Assembly (NCBI GenBank): GCA_902489775.1
Contig: CABUBH010000003.1
Coordinates: 14,704 to 78,703, forward strand
Reading direction: 5' to 3'
Origin: an uncultured Collinsella sp.
GTDB lineage: Bacteria > Actinomycetota > Coriobacteriia > Coriobacteriales > Coriobacteriaceae
DNA: 64,000 bases
Shown: positions 51,242-60,256 of the stretch, one piece after another
How positions within the stretch are numbered: the first letter of the stretch is position 1
Layout of the letters: each line of letters starts with the position of its first letter
Position numbers and translations under genes: made by a program
Notes under the pieces: generated by a model
The model's input: only the letters and a program-made list of their open reading frames with translations
The model's database searches: none
Told to the model about the DNA's origin: nothing

Positions 51242-52453
51242 ATGCTGTCTGTTGACGAGCAAATGCGTATCATCACCTCGGGCGCTGCCAAGATCGTCCC
51301 CGAGGCCGACCTTCGCAAGAAGCTTGAGAAGGGCGAGCCCCTCAACATCAAGCTCGGCGTCGATCCCACCAGCCCCGACCTGCACCTGGGCCATGCCGTG
51401 CCCCTGCGCAAGATGCGCCAGTTCCAGGACCTGGGCCACAACGTCACCCTCATCATCGGCAACGGCACCGCGCTGATCGGCGACCCCTCGGGCAAGAACT
51501 CCACGCGTCCGCAGCTTTCGCAGGAGCAGATCGAGGCCAATGCTGAGACCTACGTGAGCCAGGCCATGAAGATCCTGGATCCCGAGAAGACCACCATCGT
51601 GCACAACGGTGACTGGATCCTTTCGATGGACCTGGCCGGCCTGCTGCAGGTATGCTCCAAGTTCACCGTCGCCCGCATCCTTGAGCGCGACGACTTTACC
51701 AAGCGCTACCAGTCTCAGACGCCGATCGCCCTGCACGAGTTCCTGTACCCCGTGATGCAGGCCTTTGACTCCGTGCAGATCAAGGCCGACGTGGAGATGG
51801 GCGGCACCGACCAGCTCTTCAACCTGCTCGCCGGCCGCGAGCTCATGGAGAAGATGGGCATGGAGCCGCAGATCGCGCTCACCATGCCGCTGCTCGAGGG
51901 CACCGATGGCACCCGCAAGATGTCCAAGTCCTATGGCAACTACATCGGCCTGACCGACGCGCCCAAGGATATGTTCGGCAAGACCATGTCCATCCCCGAC
52001 GAGATGATCGGCAAGTACTATCGTCTGGCCAGCTCGCTCACCCCGGCCGAGGTCGACAAGATCGACGCCGCCCTGGCCGATGGTTCTGCCGACCCCTACG
52101 AGCTCAAGCGCGCTCTGGGCCGCGACCTGTGCGACACCTACCACGGCGCCGGCGCCGGCGACGAGGCTCAGGCCGAGTTCGACCGCGTATTCAAGGAGGG
52201 CCAGCTCGCCGACTTCCCCGAGAAGCACGTTGAGCTGATCGTCAACGACGAGGGCCAGATCTACCTCGCCGGCTTGCTCAAGGACCTGGGTCTTTCGGCG
52301 AGCGCCGGCCAGGCTCGTCGCGATATCGACGGCGGCGGCGTCAAAATCAACGGCAAGGCCGTGGCTCCCAAGAGCTATAACATCGATCCCAGCGCCCTCA
52401 AGCTGGGCGACACCCTCTCCGTGGGCAAGCGCAAGGGCTTCAAGTTGGTCTAG
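51242..52453 (+). CDS. tyrS: Tyrosyl-tRNA synthetase
   Basis: 403 aa, AAAGGAGG upstream. HIGH-like HLGH near residue 49, KMSKS at 226-230 and a C-terminal S4 domain (LSASAGQARRDIDGGGVKINGKAV). Bacterial class I TyrRS of the TyrZ-like group. The 97-bp leader is too short for a T-box. Followed by a strong terminator. Confidence 0.97.
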   Translation: MLSVDEQMRIITSGAAKIVPEADLRKKLEKGEPLNIKLGVDPTSPDLHLGHAVPLRKMRQFQDLGHNVTLIIGNGTALIGDPSGKNSTRPQLSQEQIEANAETYVSQAMKILDPEKTTIVHNGDWILSMDLAGLLQVCSKFTVARILERDDFTKRYQSQTPIALHEFLYPVMQAFDSVQIKADVEMGGTDQLFNLLAGRELMEKMGMEPQIALTMPLLEGTDGTRKMSKSYGNYIGLTDAPKDMFGKTMSIPDEMIGKYYRLASSLTPAEVDKIDAALADGSADPYELKRALGRDLCDTYHGAGAGDEAQAEFDRVFKEGQLADFPEKHVELIVNDEGQIYLAGLLKDLGLSASAGQARRDIDGGGVKINGKAVAPKSYNIDPSALKLGDTLSVGKRKGFKLV

Positions 52454-52482
52454 CAAGTAGGTCAACCTAACATGTGCAATAG

Positions 52483-52518
52483 GGCCGCAGCCGGAATGAT
52501 TCCGGCTGCGGCCTTTTT
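52483..52518 (+). terminator. Terminator of tyrS
   Basis: GGCCGCAGCCGGA and TCCGGCTGCGGCC form a perfect 13-bp stem with a 5-nt loop, then TTTTTG. Confidence 0.95.
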
Positions 52519-52676
52519 GATTACGATGATCCCTTGGGGACGGAGGGATTATTTGGCGGTGCCGTTAAGCGGAGAGGCGTATTGTTGACCCATCGTTTGG
52601 GCATACAATGGCTATTGGCTTGCTGCGGTGAAGGTTTGTCCGCTCCGCGGTTATTTCTACAGTTAAAGGAGTATGT

Positions 52677-54497
52677 ATGTCCGTTGAGGTCATGAGGACT
52701 GTGATCGAGGCCGCCGAGGGTTGCGTGCCCGTCGACACACTGTTTACCAATGCGCAGATCGTCGACGTGTATGGCCAGCGTGTGGCGCCCGGTAGCGTTG
52801 CCGTCAAGGACGGTGTGATCGTCGGCGTGCTCTACGATGGTCGCGACGATGCTGCTGGCACCTACGAGGCAACTGAGGTCATCGACTGCCAGGGTCGCTA
52901 TCTCGCTCCCGGTTTTATTGACGGGCATCTGCATATCGAGTCTTCGAACATCCGTCCCGCCGAGTATGCTCGCATGGCCGCGACGCGCGGTACTACCACC
53001 GCCATTGCCGACAGTCACGAGATCGCCAATGTTGCCGGTCTCGACGGCCTGCGCTTTATGATTGAGGACGGTCGTCGTGCGCCCATCTCCATCAAGTACA
53101 TGATGCCTTCGTGCGTGCCCGCGCTGCCCGACGAGCAGGCCGGTGCCGTTATTTCGGCTGCCGATATGCAGACGTTTTTTGTCGAGCATCCGGGTGATGT
53201 CTTTGGTCTGGGCGAAATGATGAACCTGCCGGGCGTCTTTATGGCCGACCCCGAGACCTGTGCTCGCATCGATGCTGCCAACCAGACGCCGTCCAAACAG
53301 GTTGACGGCCACGCGCCGCTCGTTGCCGGTAAGGACCTCAACGCCTATGCCGCAGCGGGCATTATCGCCGACCACGAGTCGACGATTCCCGAGGAGGCAC
53401 TCGACAAGCTGTCCCGCGGCATGTATGTGATGCTGCGTGAGGGCACGTGCAGCCACGACCTGGCCAATTTGTCCCCGATGCTGCTGGAGAATCCTGCCCG
53501 CTCCCGCCGCTGCTGCTTTGCGACCGACGACCGCGCTCCCTCCGATGCGCTTTCGGCCGGCATGATCGACAATGCCTGCCGCGTGGCCATCGAGGCCGGT
53601 ATTGACCCCGTGGTTGCCATCTCTATGGCGTCCCTTTCTACGGCCGAGGCGTTTGGCCTGGACCACGGTTGCCGCGACCCGCACGAACTGCGTGGCGCCA
53701 TCGCCCCGGGCAAGCGTGCCGACCTGCTGGTACTCAACGACCTGACGTTTGCCACGGCTCCGCATCGCGTATATGCCGCCGGTGCTCTGGTGGCGCAGGA
53801 TGGCACCTTTGTGGGCGAGATTGCACCCGAGATGGCCGAGGTTGCGGCCCTTGCCGATGAGCTGCGCGCCTCCGTTAAGCTGCCGAAGCTTTCGCTCGAC
53901 GTGTTTGACTATGCCTTTAAGCCGGGCGAGGCCGTTATCGATGTCATCCCGGGTATGGCTATCACGGGTATGGCCCGCCCCGAGAGCGCCGAGGACTTGC
54001 GCCGCATTATGCTGATCGAGCGCCATGGCCGCGGCGTGTCGCTGCAGGCCGAGGGCGCCGATGGCGACGGCCCCGCTGGCCTGGGCCTGGTCGGCAAGCA
54101 TATCGGTCGCGGCTGGGTGCGCGGTTTCACCATCACCGGTGGTGCCATTGCCTCCACGATCGGCCACGACTCGCACAACGTGTGCGTGGTGGGCGACAAT
54201 GCGGCGGATATGATGGCTGCCGTTGAGGCCGTGGGCCAGGGCGGCCACGTGCTGGTGCGCAACGGCGAGGTCGTGGCGCGCATTCCGCTGGCGCTCGGTG
54301 GCCTGATGAGCGAGGGCACGGCCGAGGACGTTGCCGCGCAGCACGACGACTTTATGGTCAAGGCGCGCGCCATGGGCATTGAGCCGCCGCTCGACCCCAT
54401 CATGGGCATCATCTTCCTGCCCCTGCCGGTCATCCCGACGCTCCGCATCCGCCCCGAGGGCATGTTCGACGTCACCGCCTTCACCTACGCCGACTAG
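52677..54497 (+). CDS. ade: Adenine deaminase
   Basis: 606 aa, AAAGGAG upstream. Amidohydrolase metal motif GFIDGHLHIESSNI, GTTTAIADSHEIANVAG, DGHAPLVAGKDLNAY and ATDDRAPSDAL; C-terminal domain with MAITGMARPESAEDL and FLPLPVIPTLRI. Length and motifs match AdeC-type adenine deaminase (adenine to hypoxanthine + ammonia). It would feed hypoxanthine into the xanthine dehydrogenase-type enzyme of the purine island, though it is 20 kb away. A weak promoter (TTGTTG, 16 bp, TACAAT at 52604) lies upstream. The stop codon falls in the 42-bp repeat described below. Confidence 0.95.
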   Translation: MSVEVMRTVIEAAEGCVPVDTLFTNAQIVDVYGQRVAPGSVAVKDGVIVGVLYDGRDDAAGTYEATEVIDCQGRYLAPGFIDGHLHIESSNIRPAEYARMAATRGTTTAIADSHEIANVAGLDGLRFMIEDGRRAPISIKYMMPSCVPALPDEQAGAVISAADMQTFFVEHPGDVFGLGEMMNLPGVFMADPETCARIDAANQTPSKQVDGHAPLVAGKDLNAYAAAGIIADHESTIPEEALDKLSRGMYVMLREGTCSHDLANLSPMLLENPARSRRCCFATDDRAPSDALSAGMIDNACRVAIEAGIDPVVAISMASLSTAEAFGLDHGCRDPHELRGAIAPGKRADLLVLNDLTFATAPHRVYAAGALVAQDGTFVGEIAPEMAEVAALADELRASVKLPKLSLDVFDYAFKPGEAVIDVIPGMAITGMARPESAEDLRRIMLIERHGRGVSLQAEGADGDGPAGLGLVGKHIGRGWVRGFTITGGAIASTIGHDSHNVCVVGDNAADMMAAVEAVGQGGHVLVRNGEVVARIPLALGGLMSEGTAEDVAAQHDDFMVKARAMGIEPPLDPIMGIIFLPLPVIPTLRIRPEGMFDVTAFTYAD

Positions 54498-54535
54498 TCA
54501 TTGGGGACGTTCTTAAACGACTAGTCATTGGGGAC
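54494..54535. repeat. Left copy of 42-bp inverted repeat flanking a HAD gene
   Basis: Contains CTAGTCATTGGGGAC twice, joined by GTTCTTAAACGA. The inverse of the whole 42 bp recurs at 55569-55610 with one mismatch, so the HAD gene at 54704-55498 lies between inverted copies. The first copy includes the ade stop codon. Confidence 0.85.
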
Positions 54536-54636
54536 ACTCTTTGACGTGTCGCCTGACGCTGCGACCGTGGGACCTCTGGCGCGCGTGTGCTATTTGCTAG
54601 GTCCATGTAACGTTTGCGCCCGCGGAGTCTTACCTG

Positions 54637-54698
54637 AGCTCCCTTTGGGTACGTTGGAATTGGATACACGTTCGATTCCAACAAGCCCGAAGGGAGCT
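54637..54698 (+). promoter_or_regulatory. Leader hairpin that buries the ribosome-binding site of the HAD gene
   Basis: AGCTCCCTT (54637-54645) pairs with AAGGGAGCT (54690-54698) and GTTGGAAT (54653-54660) with ATTCCAAC (54675-54682). The right arm contains the Shine-Dalgarno AAGGGAG 8 nt before the ATG at 54704. When folded, initiation should be blocked. A trailing TTTTCT could also allow termination. Confidence 0.65.
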
Positions 54699-54703
54699 TT
54701 TCT

Positions 54704-55498
54704 ATGTTTAAACTGATTGCATCCGATATGGACGGCACGTTGCTTGACGAAAACAGCCAGGTGCCTCCCGAGACCTACGAACTGATTTTGGCGCTACGCG
54801 AGCATGGCGTGTATTTTGCCGCATCGTCAGGTCGCCGCTACGATCGCCTGTGTGAGTTCTTTGCGCCCGTTCGCGACAAGATGGACTTTGTCGCAGCTAA
54901 CGGTGCCCAGGTCTACGCCGACGGCAAAATGGTAGACCGCGAGGTATATTCGCACCTGGCGATTCGAAAGCTCGCCCAGGCCGTCGCGACGTTTCCCAAT
55001 CTGCATCTTGCACTCTTTGACCGAACCAAGTCCTTTTTGCTCGATGACGAGTGCAAGTTCGTGTGTGAGGTCGATAAGGACCTTCCCAATGCCGAGCGTA
55101 TTTGGGAGCTGCCCGATCCCAGCGTAAATATCATCAAGGCGAGCATCTTTTGCGACGACGGTGCCGTTATGGACAGCGCCTACGTGCTACAGCGCGAGCT
55201 CGGTCAGCTCTTTACCTTTGCGCCTTCGGGCAACGCGTGGATCGACGCCATGCAGCCCGGCGTGTCGAAGGCCTCGGGCATCGCGCAGCTTGCGGAGCAT
55301 TACGGCATTGGGCGCGACGAGGTCATGGCGTTTGGCGACTCGATGAACGACTATGAGATCATTCGCTTTGTCGGCACGGGCTGCGCGATGGAAAACGCGC
55401 GCCCCGCGCTTAAGGCGGTGGCCGATCGCGTCGTAGGCTGCAACCGCGACCACGCCGTTCAGCATGAGCTCCGTCGCGTGCTGGAGAGTCTCTCCTAA
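54704..55498 (+). CDS. Cof-type HAD hydrolase
   Basis: 264 aa. HAD motif I ASDMDGTLLDENSQVP, motif II AASSGR, motif III Lys in KASGIAQL and motif IV FGDSMNDYEII. The type IIB cap marks the Cof/YbiV group of sugar-phosphate, flavin or PLP phosphatases. Translation may be controlled by the leader hairpin. The gene sits between inverted 42-bp repeats and has its own inserted look between ade and the next HAD gene. Confidence 0.93.
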   Translation: MFKLIASDMDGTLLDENSQVPPETYELILALREHGVYFAASSGRRYDRLCEFFAPVRDKMDFVAANGAQVYADGKMVDREVYSHLAIRKLAQAVATFPNLHLALFDRTKSFLLDDECKFVCEVDKDLPNAERIWELPDPSVNIIKASIFCDDGAVMDSAYVLQRELGQLFTFAPSGNAWIDAMQPGVSKASGIAQLAEHYGIGRDEVMAFGDSMNDYEIIRFVGTGCAMENARPALKAVADRVVGCNRDHAVQHELRRVLESLS

Positions 55499-55507
55499 TC
55501 CGGCAGA

Positions 55508-55610
55508 TGGGGACGTTCCTTTTCTGCCGGCAGTGGGGGACAGTCCTTGCAGCTTTTTCGCGAAGACTGTCCCCAACGACTAGTCGTTTAAGAACGTCCC
55601 CAATGACTAG
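55508..55610. repeat. Nested GGGGAC palindromes and right copy of the 42-bp inverted repeat
   Basis: Outer pair TGGGGACGTTC (55508-55518) with GAACGTCCCCA (55592-55602); inner pair GGGGACAGTC (55536-55545) with GACTGTCCCC (55565-55574). The 42-bp segment 55569-55610 is the inverse of 54494-54535. The GGGGAC core is shared with the palindrome at 2279-2350. REP-like. Confidence 0.85.
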
Positions 55611-55617
55611 CCGATGA

Positions 55618-56451
55618 CTAGGCGAGGGTGGCCATGATGGTGCGGGCGACGCCGTCGTGGTCGTTGTCGAACTCGGTGATGGCGTCAGCGGCCTCGCGGT
55701 CCTCGGGCTCGGCGTTGATCATGGCCATGCCGTGGCCCGCCGCCTGCAGCATGGGGATGTCGTTGATGTTGTCGCCAAAGGCCCAGGCGTCGGCGAGACG
55801 CTCGCCCAGGTGCTCGCATAGCCAAGTGAGGGCCGTTCCCTTGGTAGCGCCCTCGCCCATGACCTCGATATTCATGGCGTACGAACGCGTGACCTCGATC
55901 CCGCCGAGCGAATCAAGCGCAGCCGCGATGGCGTCGCGATCGGCCGGGTCGTGCCAGTACATGGCGATGCGTTCGAGTGTCTCGACCTCGTCGATCTTGC
56001 TGTCGATATCCATGTCGATCGGTGTTCGTGTGCGCTTGAGCGAAGCCGCGATGTGCGGGTCGCCGCCACAGAACTCGTCTAGGCGCGTGTAGAGCGAGCG
56101 GGGGAGGAAGCACTGCCCGTCCGCGAAGATATCGAAGGTGACGTCATGGCCGGCGGCAATGCTATGGACGCGGTGGGCGATGGCGCGGTCGAGCGGTCGG
56201 CTCAAAATGCGCGTAGCACGTGAGGTATCGGTGGGCATACCGTCGTCGAGCTGCCAGACGCTGGCGCCGTTGGCGCAGACCGCGTAGTGTACGGCGGGGA
56301 TGGGCTCAAAGACGCCCGACAGCGGGCGCCCCGTGCAGGGCACAAACTCAATACCGCGTCGCGCAAGCTCGTCGAGCATCGCCCAGGCGGCGTCGCTCAT
56401 CTGCTTATCACTCGTCAGCAGCGTTCCATCCATATCGGAAAACACAATCAT
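55618..56451 (-). CDS. Cof-type HAD hydrolase (second)
   Basis: 277 aa. VFSDMDGTLLTSDKQMSDAAW, CTGRPLSG, KGTALTWL and AFGDNINDIPMLQAAG are motifs I-IV. Similar layout to the convergent HAD gene at 54704 but distant in sequence. AAAGGAT precedes its ATG at 56451. Substrate unknown. Confidence 0.93.
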   Translation of the reverse strand: MIVFSDMDGTLLTSDKQMSDAAWAMLDELARRGIEFVPCTGRPLSGVFEPIPAVHYAVCANGASVWQLDDGMPTDTSRATRILSRPLDRAIAHRVHSIAAGHDVTFDIFADGQCFLPRSLYTRLDEFCGGDPHIAASLKRTRTPIDMDIDSKIDEVETLERIAMYWHDPADRDAIAAALDSLGGIEVTRSYAMNIEVMGEGATKGTALTWLCEHLGERLADAWAFGDNINDIPMLQAAGHGMAMINAEPEDREAADAITEFDNDHDGVARTIMATLA

Positions 56452-56480
56452 TCGCTGCGATCCTTTCTACTGGCATAAAA

Positions 56481-56516
56481 AGCGTGGCCGAGGGCGGTGA
56501 TGCCCTGGCCACGCTC
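56481..56516 (-). terminator. Terminator of citrate synthase
   Basis: AGCGTGGCC-GGGC pairs with GCCC-GGCCACGCT; on the minus strand TTTTTATG follows. Confidence 0.9.
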
Positions 56517-56538
56517 GGGTTCTATAACGGTCCGCGTC

Positions 56539-57957
56539 CTAGCGATCGGCGAGCGGCTTGTATTCCAGCGGCTCGATAACCGGGCGATACGCGGGACGGA
56601 TGATGCGGTGCGCGCAGAAGAGCTCTTCCATGCGGTGCGCCGACCAGCCGGCCATGCGGGCGACGGCGAACAGCGGTGTAAAGAGCGTCTCGGGCACGCC
56701 GAGCATTTTGTAAATAAAGCCCGTGTACAGGTCGATGTTGGCACAGATGGGCTTGGTCATGCCGTGGTCGCGCATCACCTGCGGGGCCAGGCGCTCGATG
56801 CGCTCGATGAGCGCGAACTCCTCGCCCAAGTCCTTCTTGGCGGCAAGCGAGCGCGCGTAACGGCGGCAGACCTCGGCGCGCGGGTCGCTCAGCGTGTAGA
56901 CGGCGTGGCCCATGCCGTAGATGAGGCCCGTGCCGTCGAAGGCCTGCTTATCGAGAATCTTGCTCAGGTAGGCTGCGACCTCGTCCTCGTCCTCCCAGTT
57001 GGAGACATGCGCACGGATGTCCTCGTGCATGGACACGACCTTGGCGTTGGCGCCGCCGTGGCGCGGGCCCTTGAGCGAGCCGATGGCCGCGGCGTAGGCG
57101 GAATACGGGTCGGTGGCCGAGGAGGACAGCACGCGGCAGGCAAACGTGGAGTTGTTGCCGCCGCCGTGCTCTGCATGCAGCATGAGCATCACGTCGAGCA
57201 GCATGGCCTCATCGCGGGTGAACGCCATACCGCCGCGGAGCACCTGTAGGATGGTCTCGGCGGTGGAGAGGCCGGGCGTGGGGTGCGGCACGTGAACCTC
57301 GGAGCCGCGAAGCTTGGCGATCGAGGCCATGTGTGCGAAGGCGGCGATGCGCGGGAGACGTGCGAGCATGGAAATAGCCACGTCGATCTCATGCTCGGGC
57401 GTGATCACGTCTGGTTCGGCATCGAAGGCGTAGAGCAGCAGCACGGCGCGCTGGAGCACGTTCATGATGCTCGACGACACCGTGGTCATAGGGAACTCTT
57501 TGACGTACTCGTCGCTCAGATGTCTAAAGGCGCCCAGGCGCTCGCAAAAGCCGTCGAGCTCTTCCTTGTTGGGCAGCGAACCCGTGATAAGCAGATAGGC
57601 GACTTCCTCGTAGCCGTAGCGATTCTCGGCCTGGGCGTTGTTGACCAGATCCTCGATGCTGTAGCCACGAAGCGTGAGTTTGCCCTGATCGGGCACGACC
57701 TTACCGTCGACCTTGTTGTAGCCATGTACGTCCGAGATGCGAGTGAGGCCCGCGACCACGCCCGAGCCGTCTGCATTGCGCAGGCCGCGTTTGACATTGT
57801 GCTCGACAAACAGGTCCTCGTCATAAGGGTCGGTCGGCAGGCCGTGGTAGAGGTTTTCGCTTTCGGGCGAAATCTGACGGCTCGCCTCGTAATCCAGAAC
57901 CAGGCGGCTCAGGTGATCGTCGAAGCGGTAGTAGATTTTCTTGGCGTCGTAGGCCAT
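56539..57957 (-). CDS. gltA: Citrate synthase
   Basis: 472 aa. LTLRGYSIEDLVNN, LLITGSLP, LHAEHGGGNNSTF (catalytic His), GPRHGGANAKVV (His) and GMGHAVYTLSDPRA define the family. Citrate and 2-methylcitrate synthases cannot be separated with certainty, but no prp genes are adjacent. Condenses acetyl-CoA and oxaloacetate; in a fermenting anaerobe it supplies 2-oxoglutarate for glutamate. Followed on the same strand by its own terminator. Confidence 0.93.
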   Translation of the reverse strand: MAYDAKKIYYRFDDHLSRLVLDYEASRQISPESENLYHGLPTDPYDEDLFVEHNVKRGLRNADGSGVVAGLTRISDVHGYNKVDGKVVPDQGKLTLRGYSIEDLVNNAQAENRYGYEEVAYLLITGSLPNKEELDGFCERLGAFRHLSDEYVKEFPMTTVSSSIMNVLQRAVLLLYAFDAEPDVITPEHEIDVAISMLARLPRIAAFAHMASIAKLRGSEVHVPHPTPGLSTAETILQVLRGGMAFTRDEAMLLDVMLMLHAEHGGGNNSTFACRVLSSSATDPYSAYAAAIGSLKGPRHGGANAKVVSMHEDIRAHVSNWEDEDEVAAYLSKILDKQAFDGTGLIYGMGHAVYTLSDPRAEVCRRYARSLAAKKDLGEEFALIERIERLAPQVMRDHGMTKPICANIDLYTGFIYKMLGVPETLFTPLFAVARMAGWSAHRMEELFCAHRIIRPAYRPVIEPLEYKPLADR

Positions 57958-58034
57958 GCGCGCTCCTCTCCGGTCCGCTTTGGGGCGGCGCGCTTGGACG
58001 ATATGACGTCAAGCTGCCCCGAGCGGCTTGTTCG

Positions 58035-58322
58035 CTACAGGCGGTACATAAAGTTAAAGACGTCCTCGCGCTGAATGGACACGTTGACGCCCGAAAGCTC
58101 GCCTGCCTCGGCCAGGGCCTTCTGCAGCTCGGCGAAGTCGAGCTTGGACTCGGCGGTGTCGGCCAGCATGGTCATGGTGAAGATGTCCTCGATAATGGAC
58201 TGCGTGATGTCGCGGATATCGACGTTGGCCTCGCCCAGAACACGGGTGACGCCGGCGACGATACCGGGGCGGTTCTTGCCAAGGACGGTGATGACGATGC
58301 GGGAGGACGAGATCTCGGCCAT
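58035..58322 (-). CDS. ACT-domain protein (UPF0237 type)
   Basis: 95 aa. VITVLGKNRPGIVAGVTRVLGEANVDIRDITQSI is the ACT fold start; QREDVFNFMYRL ends it. UPF0237 proteins of this length are stand-alone ACT sensors, possibly regulating an amino-acid or formate-related function. AAAGGG lies upstream of ATG 58322. It is the last chromosomal-type gene before the integrase segment. Confidence 0.9.
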   Translation of the reverse strand: MAEISSSRIVITVLGKNRPGIVAGVTRVLGEANVDIRDITQSIIEDIFTMTMLADTAESKLDFAELQKALAEAGELSGVNVSIQREDVFNFMYRL

Positions 58323-58718
58323 GGGAAACCCTTTCGCGTGGTTGCGGCGCGCGCGGGGCGCTCCGCTACGGTACAGTGTTCATCATTGTACCTGTCTGGC
58401 GCAAAAAAGGCGCGCTCGCTGCGGCGTTACATGCCTGCAACATGAGCGTAAGGGGGAAGGCCGTACGGGGAAGAGCCGTCTGGCGCGTGTCCGGCTCGTG
58501 TTGGGTTGATTTCCGATCTCAGCCGAACACATTGAGCGGACAGGCCGTTCCCGCAGTCAGCCGAACGCCTCCGACGGCTGATTCCGAACTGGAAGCGGAG
58601 GGCATCCCCGCCCTTCGGTAGGGGATACCGCTCCGCGGCGCATGCCGCGGGCGGCGCCCCTATCGGACCACCGTGACCTCAGTTGGGATGGGCCCAGCAC
58701 TGCCGCGTACTCGGTGAG
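58323..58718. other. Non-coding junction between chromosome and integrase segment
   Basis: No gene of either strand. It contains a long GC-rich hairpin (58595-58636: GCGGAG-GGCATCCCC against GGGGATACC-GCTCCGC) and two copies of TCAGCCGAAC (about 58518 and 58555). No tRNA gene is present. The integration att site could lie here, but no paired copy is visible in the window. Confidence 0.5.
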
Positions 58719-59414
58719 CTAGAGCCAACTGTTCGTCTTCACGTCGCGTATGGCGATATTTCGGTCGTCCGGCTCGGTGATGCCGTAGCCGAACGCCTGG
58801 AGCGTCTCGATGGACTCCTGGATCCTCTGTTGGAACATGGGACCCGGATCGACCCTCGGTCCGAGGTGCCCGCGCCAAAGGCACGGCGTGGCGCGCAGCA
58901 TGTTATGGATTTTGGAGATGGGCTCGATGTCGGCGTAGACGTTGAGCGTCGCCATGGCGTCCTTGTGGCCGAGGATCGATTGGAGCGCCTTGATATCGCC
59001 GCCTTGGCGGATCCACTGCGTTGCGAACGTGTGGCGAAGGCCGTGGAACGTGATCAGCTCGTCGTTGGTGCCCATGAGGCCGTTGGTCTCCGAGAACGTC
59101 TTGAACGCCCTGCGGATATAGCTTGTCGTCGCGAAGGTCGCGCCCGGCTCCGACAGGATGTAGCAGTCCCCGATCTCGACCGCCCCGGTAAGGCCGCGCA
59201 AGCGCAGCTTTCCGCAGTCGATCTCGTGGGTCTCCTTCAGGAAGGGGAGTAGGCCGACCGGGTCGATGGGGATACCCCTGGCGTCATGGGTCTTGGTGTC
59301 CTTGATGAACGAGCCCATCCCCTTCGCGTATGCCACCGAGTGCCTGACCGAGATCAGACACGCCTCGAAATCCACATCGCACCACCGAAGGCCGCAGACC
59401 TCGCCGATTCGCAT
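58719..59414 (-). pseudogene. Tyrosine recombinase, C-terminal catalytic domain only
   Basis: 231 codons from ATG 59414. All catalytic residues are present: Arg2 in MRIGEVCGLRW, HGLRH (His124, Arg127), LGH (His150) and Tyr160 in TLNVYADI. The N-terminal core-binding and arm domains are missing. Upstream, the same frame reads RAVVLALHTG directly behind the TAG of the XRE gene, so the truncation point is a fusion junction. It has no ribosome site of its own. Likely a decayed integrase. Confidence 0.8.
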
Positions 59415-59444
59415 CCCCGTGTGCAGGGCGAGTACGACCGCCCT

Positions 59445-59696
59445 CTAATCCTCGGCGGACCAATCGAGTCCGAACTCCTTTCGGGCATCCTCTTCGCTCA
59501 TGACTTCGAGAAGGTCTCCGGGTTGGCAACGAAGGGCGAGGCATAGCTGCTCGAGTGTGTTGAAGCGAATGCCGCGAATATGCCCTTTTTTAATACGGGA
59601 CAGGTTCACGGGCGTGGTTCCAATCCTTTCGGCAAGTTCGTTCGAGGAAATCTTTCGCTCGGCCATGATCTTGTCGAGGCGAACAATTACGGGCAT
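59445..59696 (-). CDS. XRE-family HTH regulator
   Basis: 83 aa. The HTH spans almost the whole protein: LDKIMAERKISSNELAERIGTTPVNLSRIKKG, then FNTLEQLCLALRCQPGDLLEV. Nine nt behind the DUF2975-type gene, the usual pairing for this regulator class. Probably binds the TTAACA-N5-TGTTAA dyad at 60257 and represses its own operon. Confidence 0.92.
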   Translation of the reverse strand: MPVIVRLDKIMAERKISSNELAERIGTTPVNLSRIKKGHIRGIRFNTLEQLCLALRCQPGDLLEVMSEEDARKEFGLDWSAED

Positions 59697-59705
59697 GGCG
59701 TTTCC

Positions 59706-60218
59706 TTACGCAATCTCGTCGGAGTCGAGGTACAGCTCTCGGGCGTACAAGAAGAGCTGGGAAAGCATGAACAGGACGATGCCGAGAACCAGAGAGGTCC
59801 AATCGAATGATGAAGCGATCTCTTGGGCGCCGACGGCCCCCTCGCCGCCAAACATCGAAACGGAGGTTTTGAGTGAGCCGGCGTAGAGGCTGGTGGCAGC
59901 TTGAACAACGAAGAGAATGCCGAGCACCTTCAAGCATGTCGCAGACCCTTTCTTGAAGGGGTCTCCGCTCTTGATCGTCCACACGAGAACGGCGCTGAGG
60001 ATGGTCGTAGCGATACCGATGACGGCAGGGACCAATGTCGAGATCGCAAGGGCTGGATACGCGGGGGAGTCTGCAATTACAGGGTTGTCGAGCACTTCGA
60101 TTGCTGGCTTTAAGGAGAACGCCACTTGTGCGATGGCGGTGGCGCAAAGGGTCGCAGAGGCTATCGCACATGCGATGCGGAAGGAATGAAGCCGGGGAGT
60201 GCGATTGTCGGAACTCAT
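59706..60218 (-). CDS. DUF2975-type four-helix membrane protein
   Basis: 170 aa from ATG 60218 (GGAGG upstream). Four hydrophobic segments (about 14-32, 55-80, 95-115 and 143-162). Proteins of this kind occur with small XRE regulators and may act as membrane-bound signal sensors for them. The assignment to DUF2975 rests on topology and the operon with XRE, not on a clear motif. Confidence 0.7.
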   Translation of the reverse strand: MSSDNRTPRLHSFRIACAIASATLCATAIAQVAFSLKPAIEVLDNPVIADSPAYPALAISTLVPAVIGIATTILSAVLVWTIKSGDPFKKGSATCLKVLGILFVVQAATSLYAGSLKTSVSMFGGEGAVGAQEIASSFDWTSLVLGIVLFMLSQLFLYARELYLDSDEIA

Positions 60219-60256
60219 AATAACCTCCGAAGAATTTAAAAAACTCAGGTTACTTT

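Noticed and set aside
52590..52676. Purine riboswitch before adenine deaminase
   Set aside because: TTTCTAC occurs but the flanking paired helices and the second conserved loop of the purine aptamer are absent.
58323..58718. tRNA gene as integration site beside the recombinase
   Set aside because: The hairpins do not form a cloverleaf and no TpsiC-loop consensus is present.
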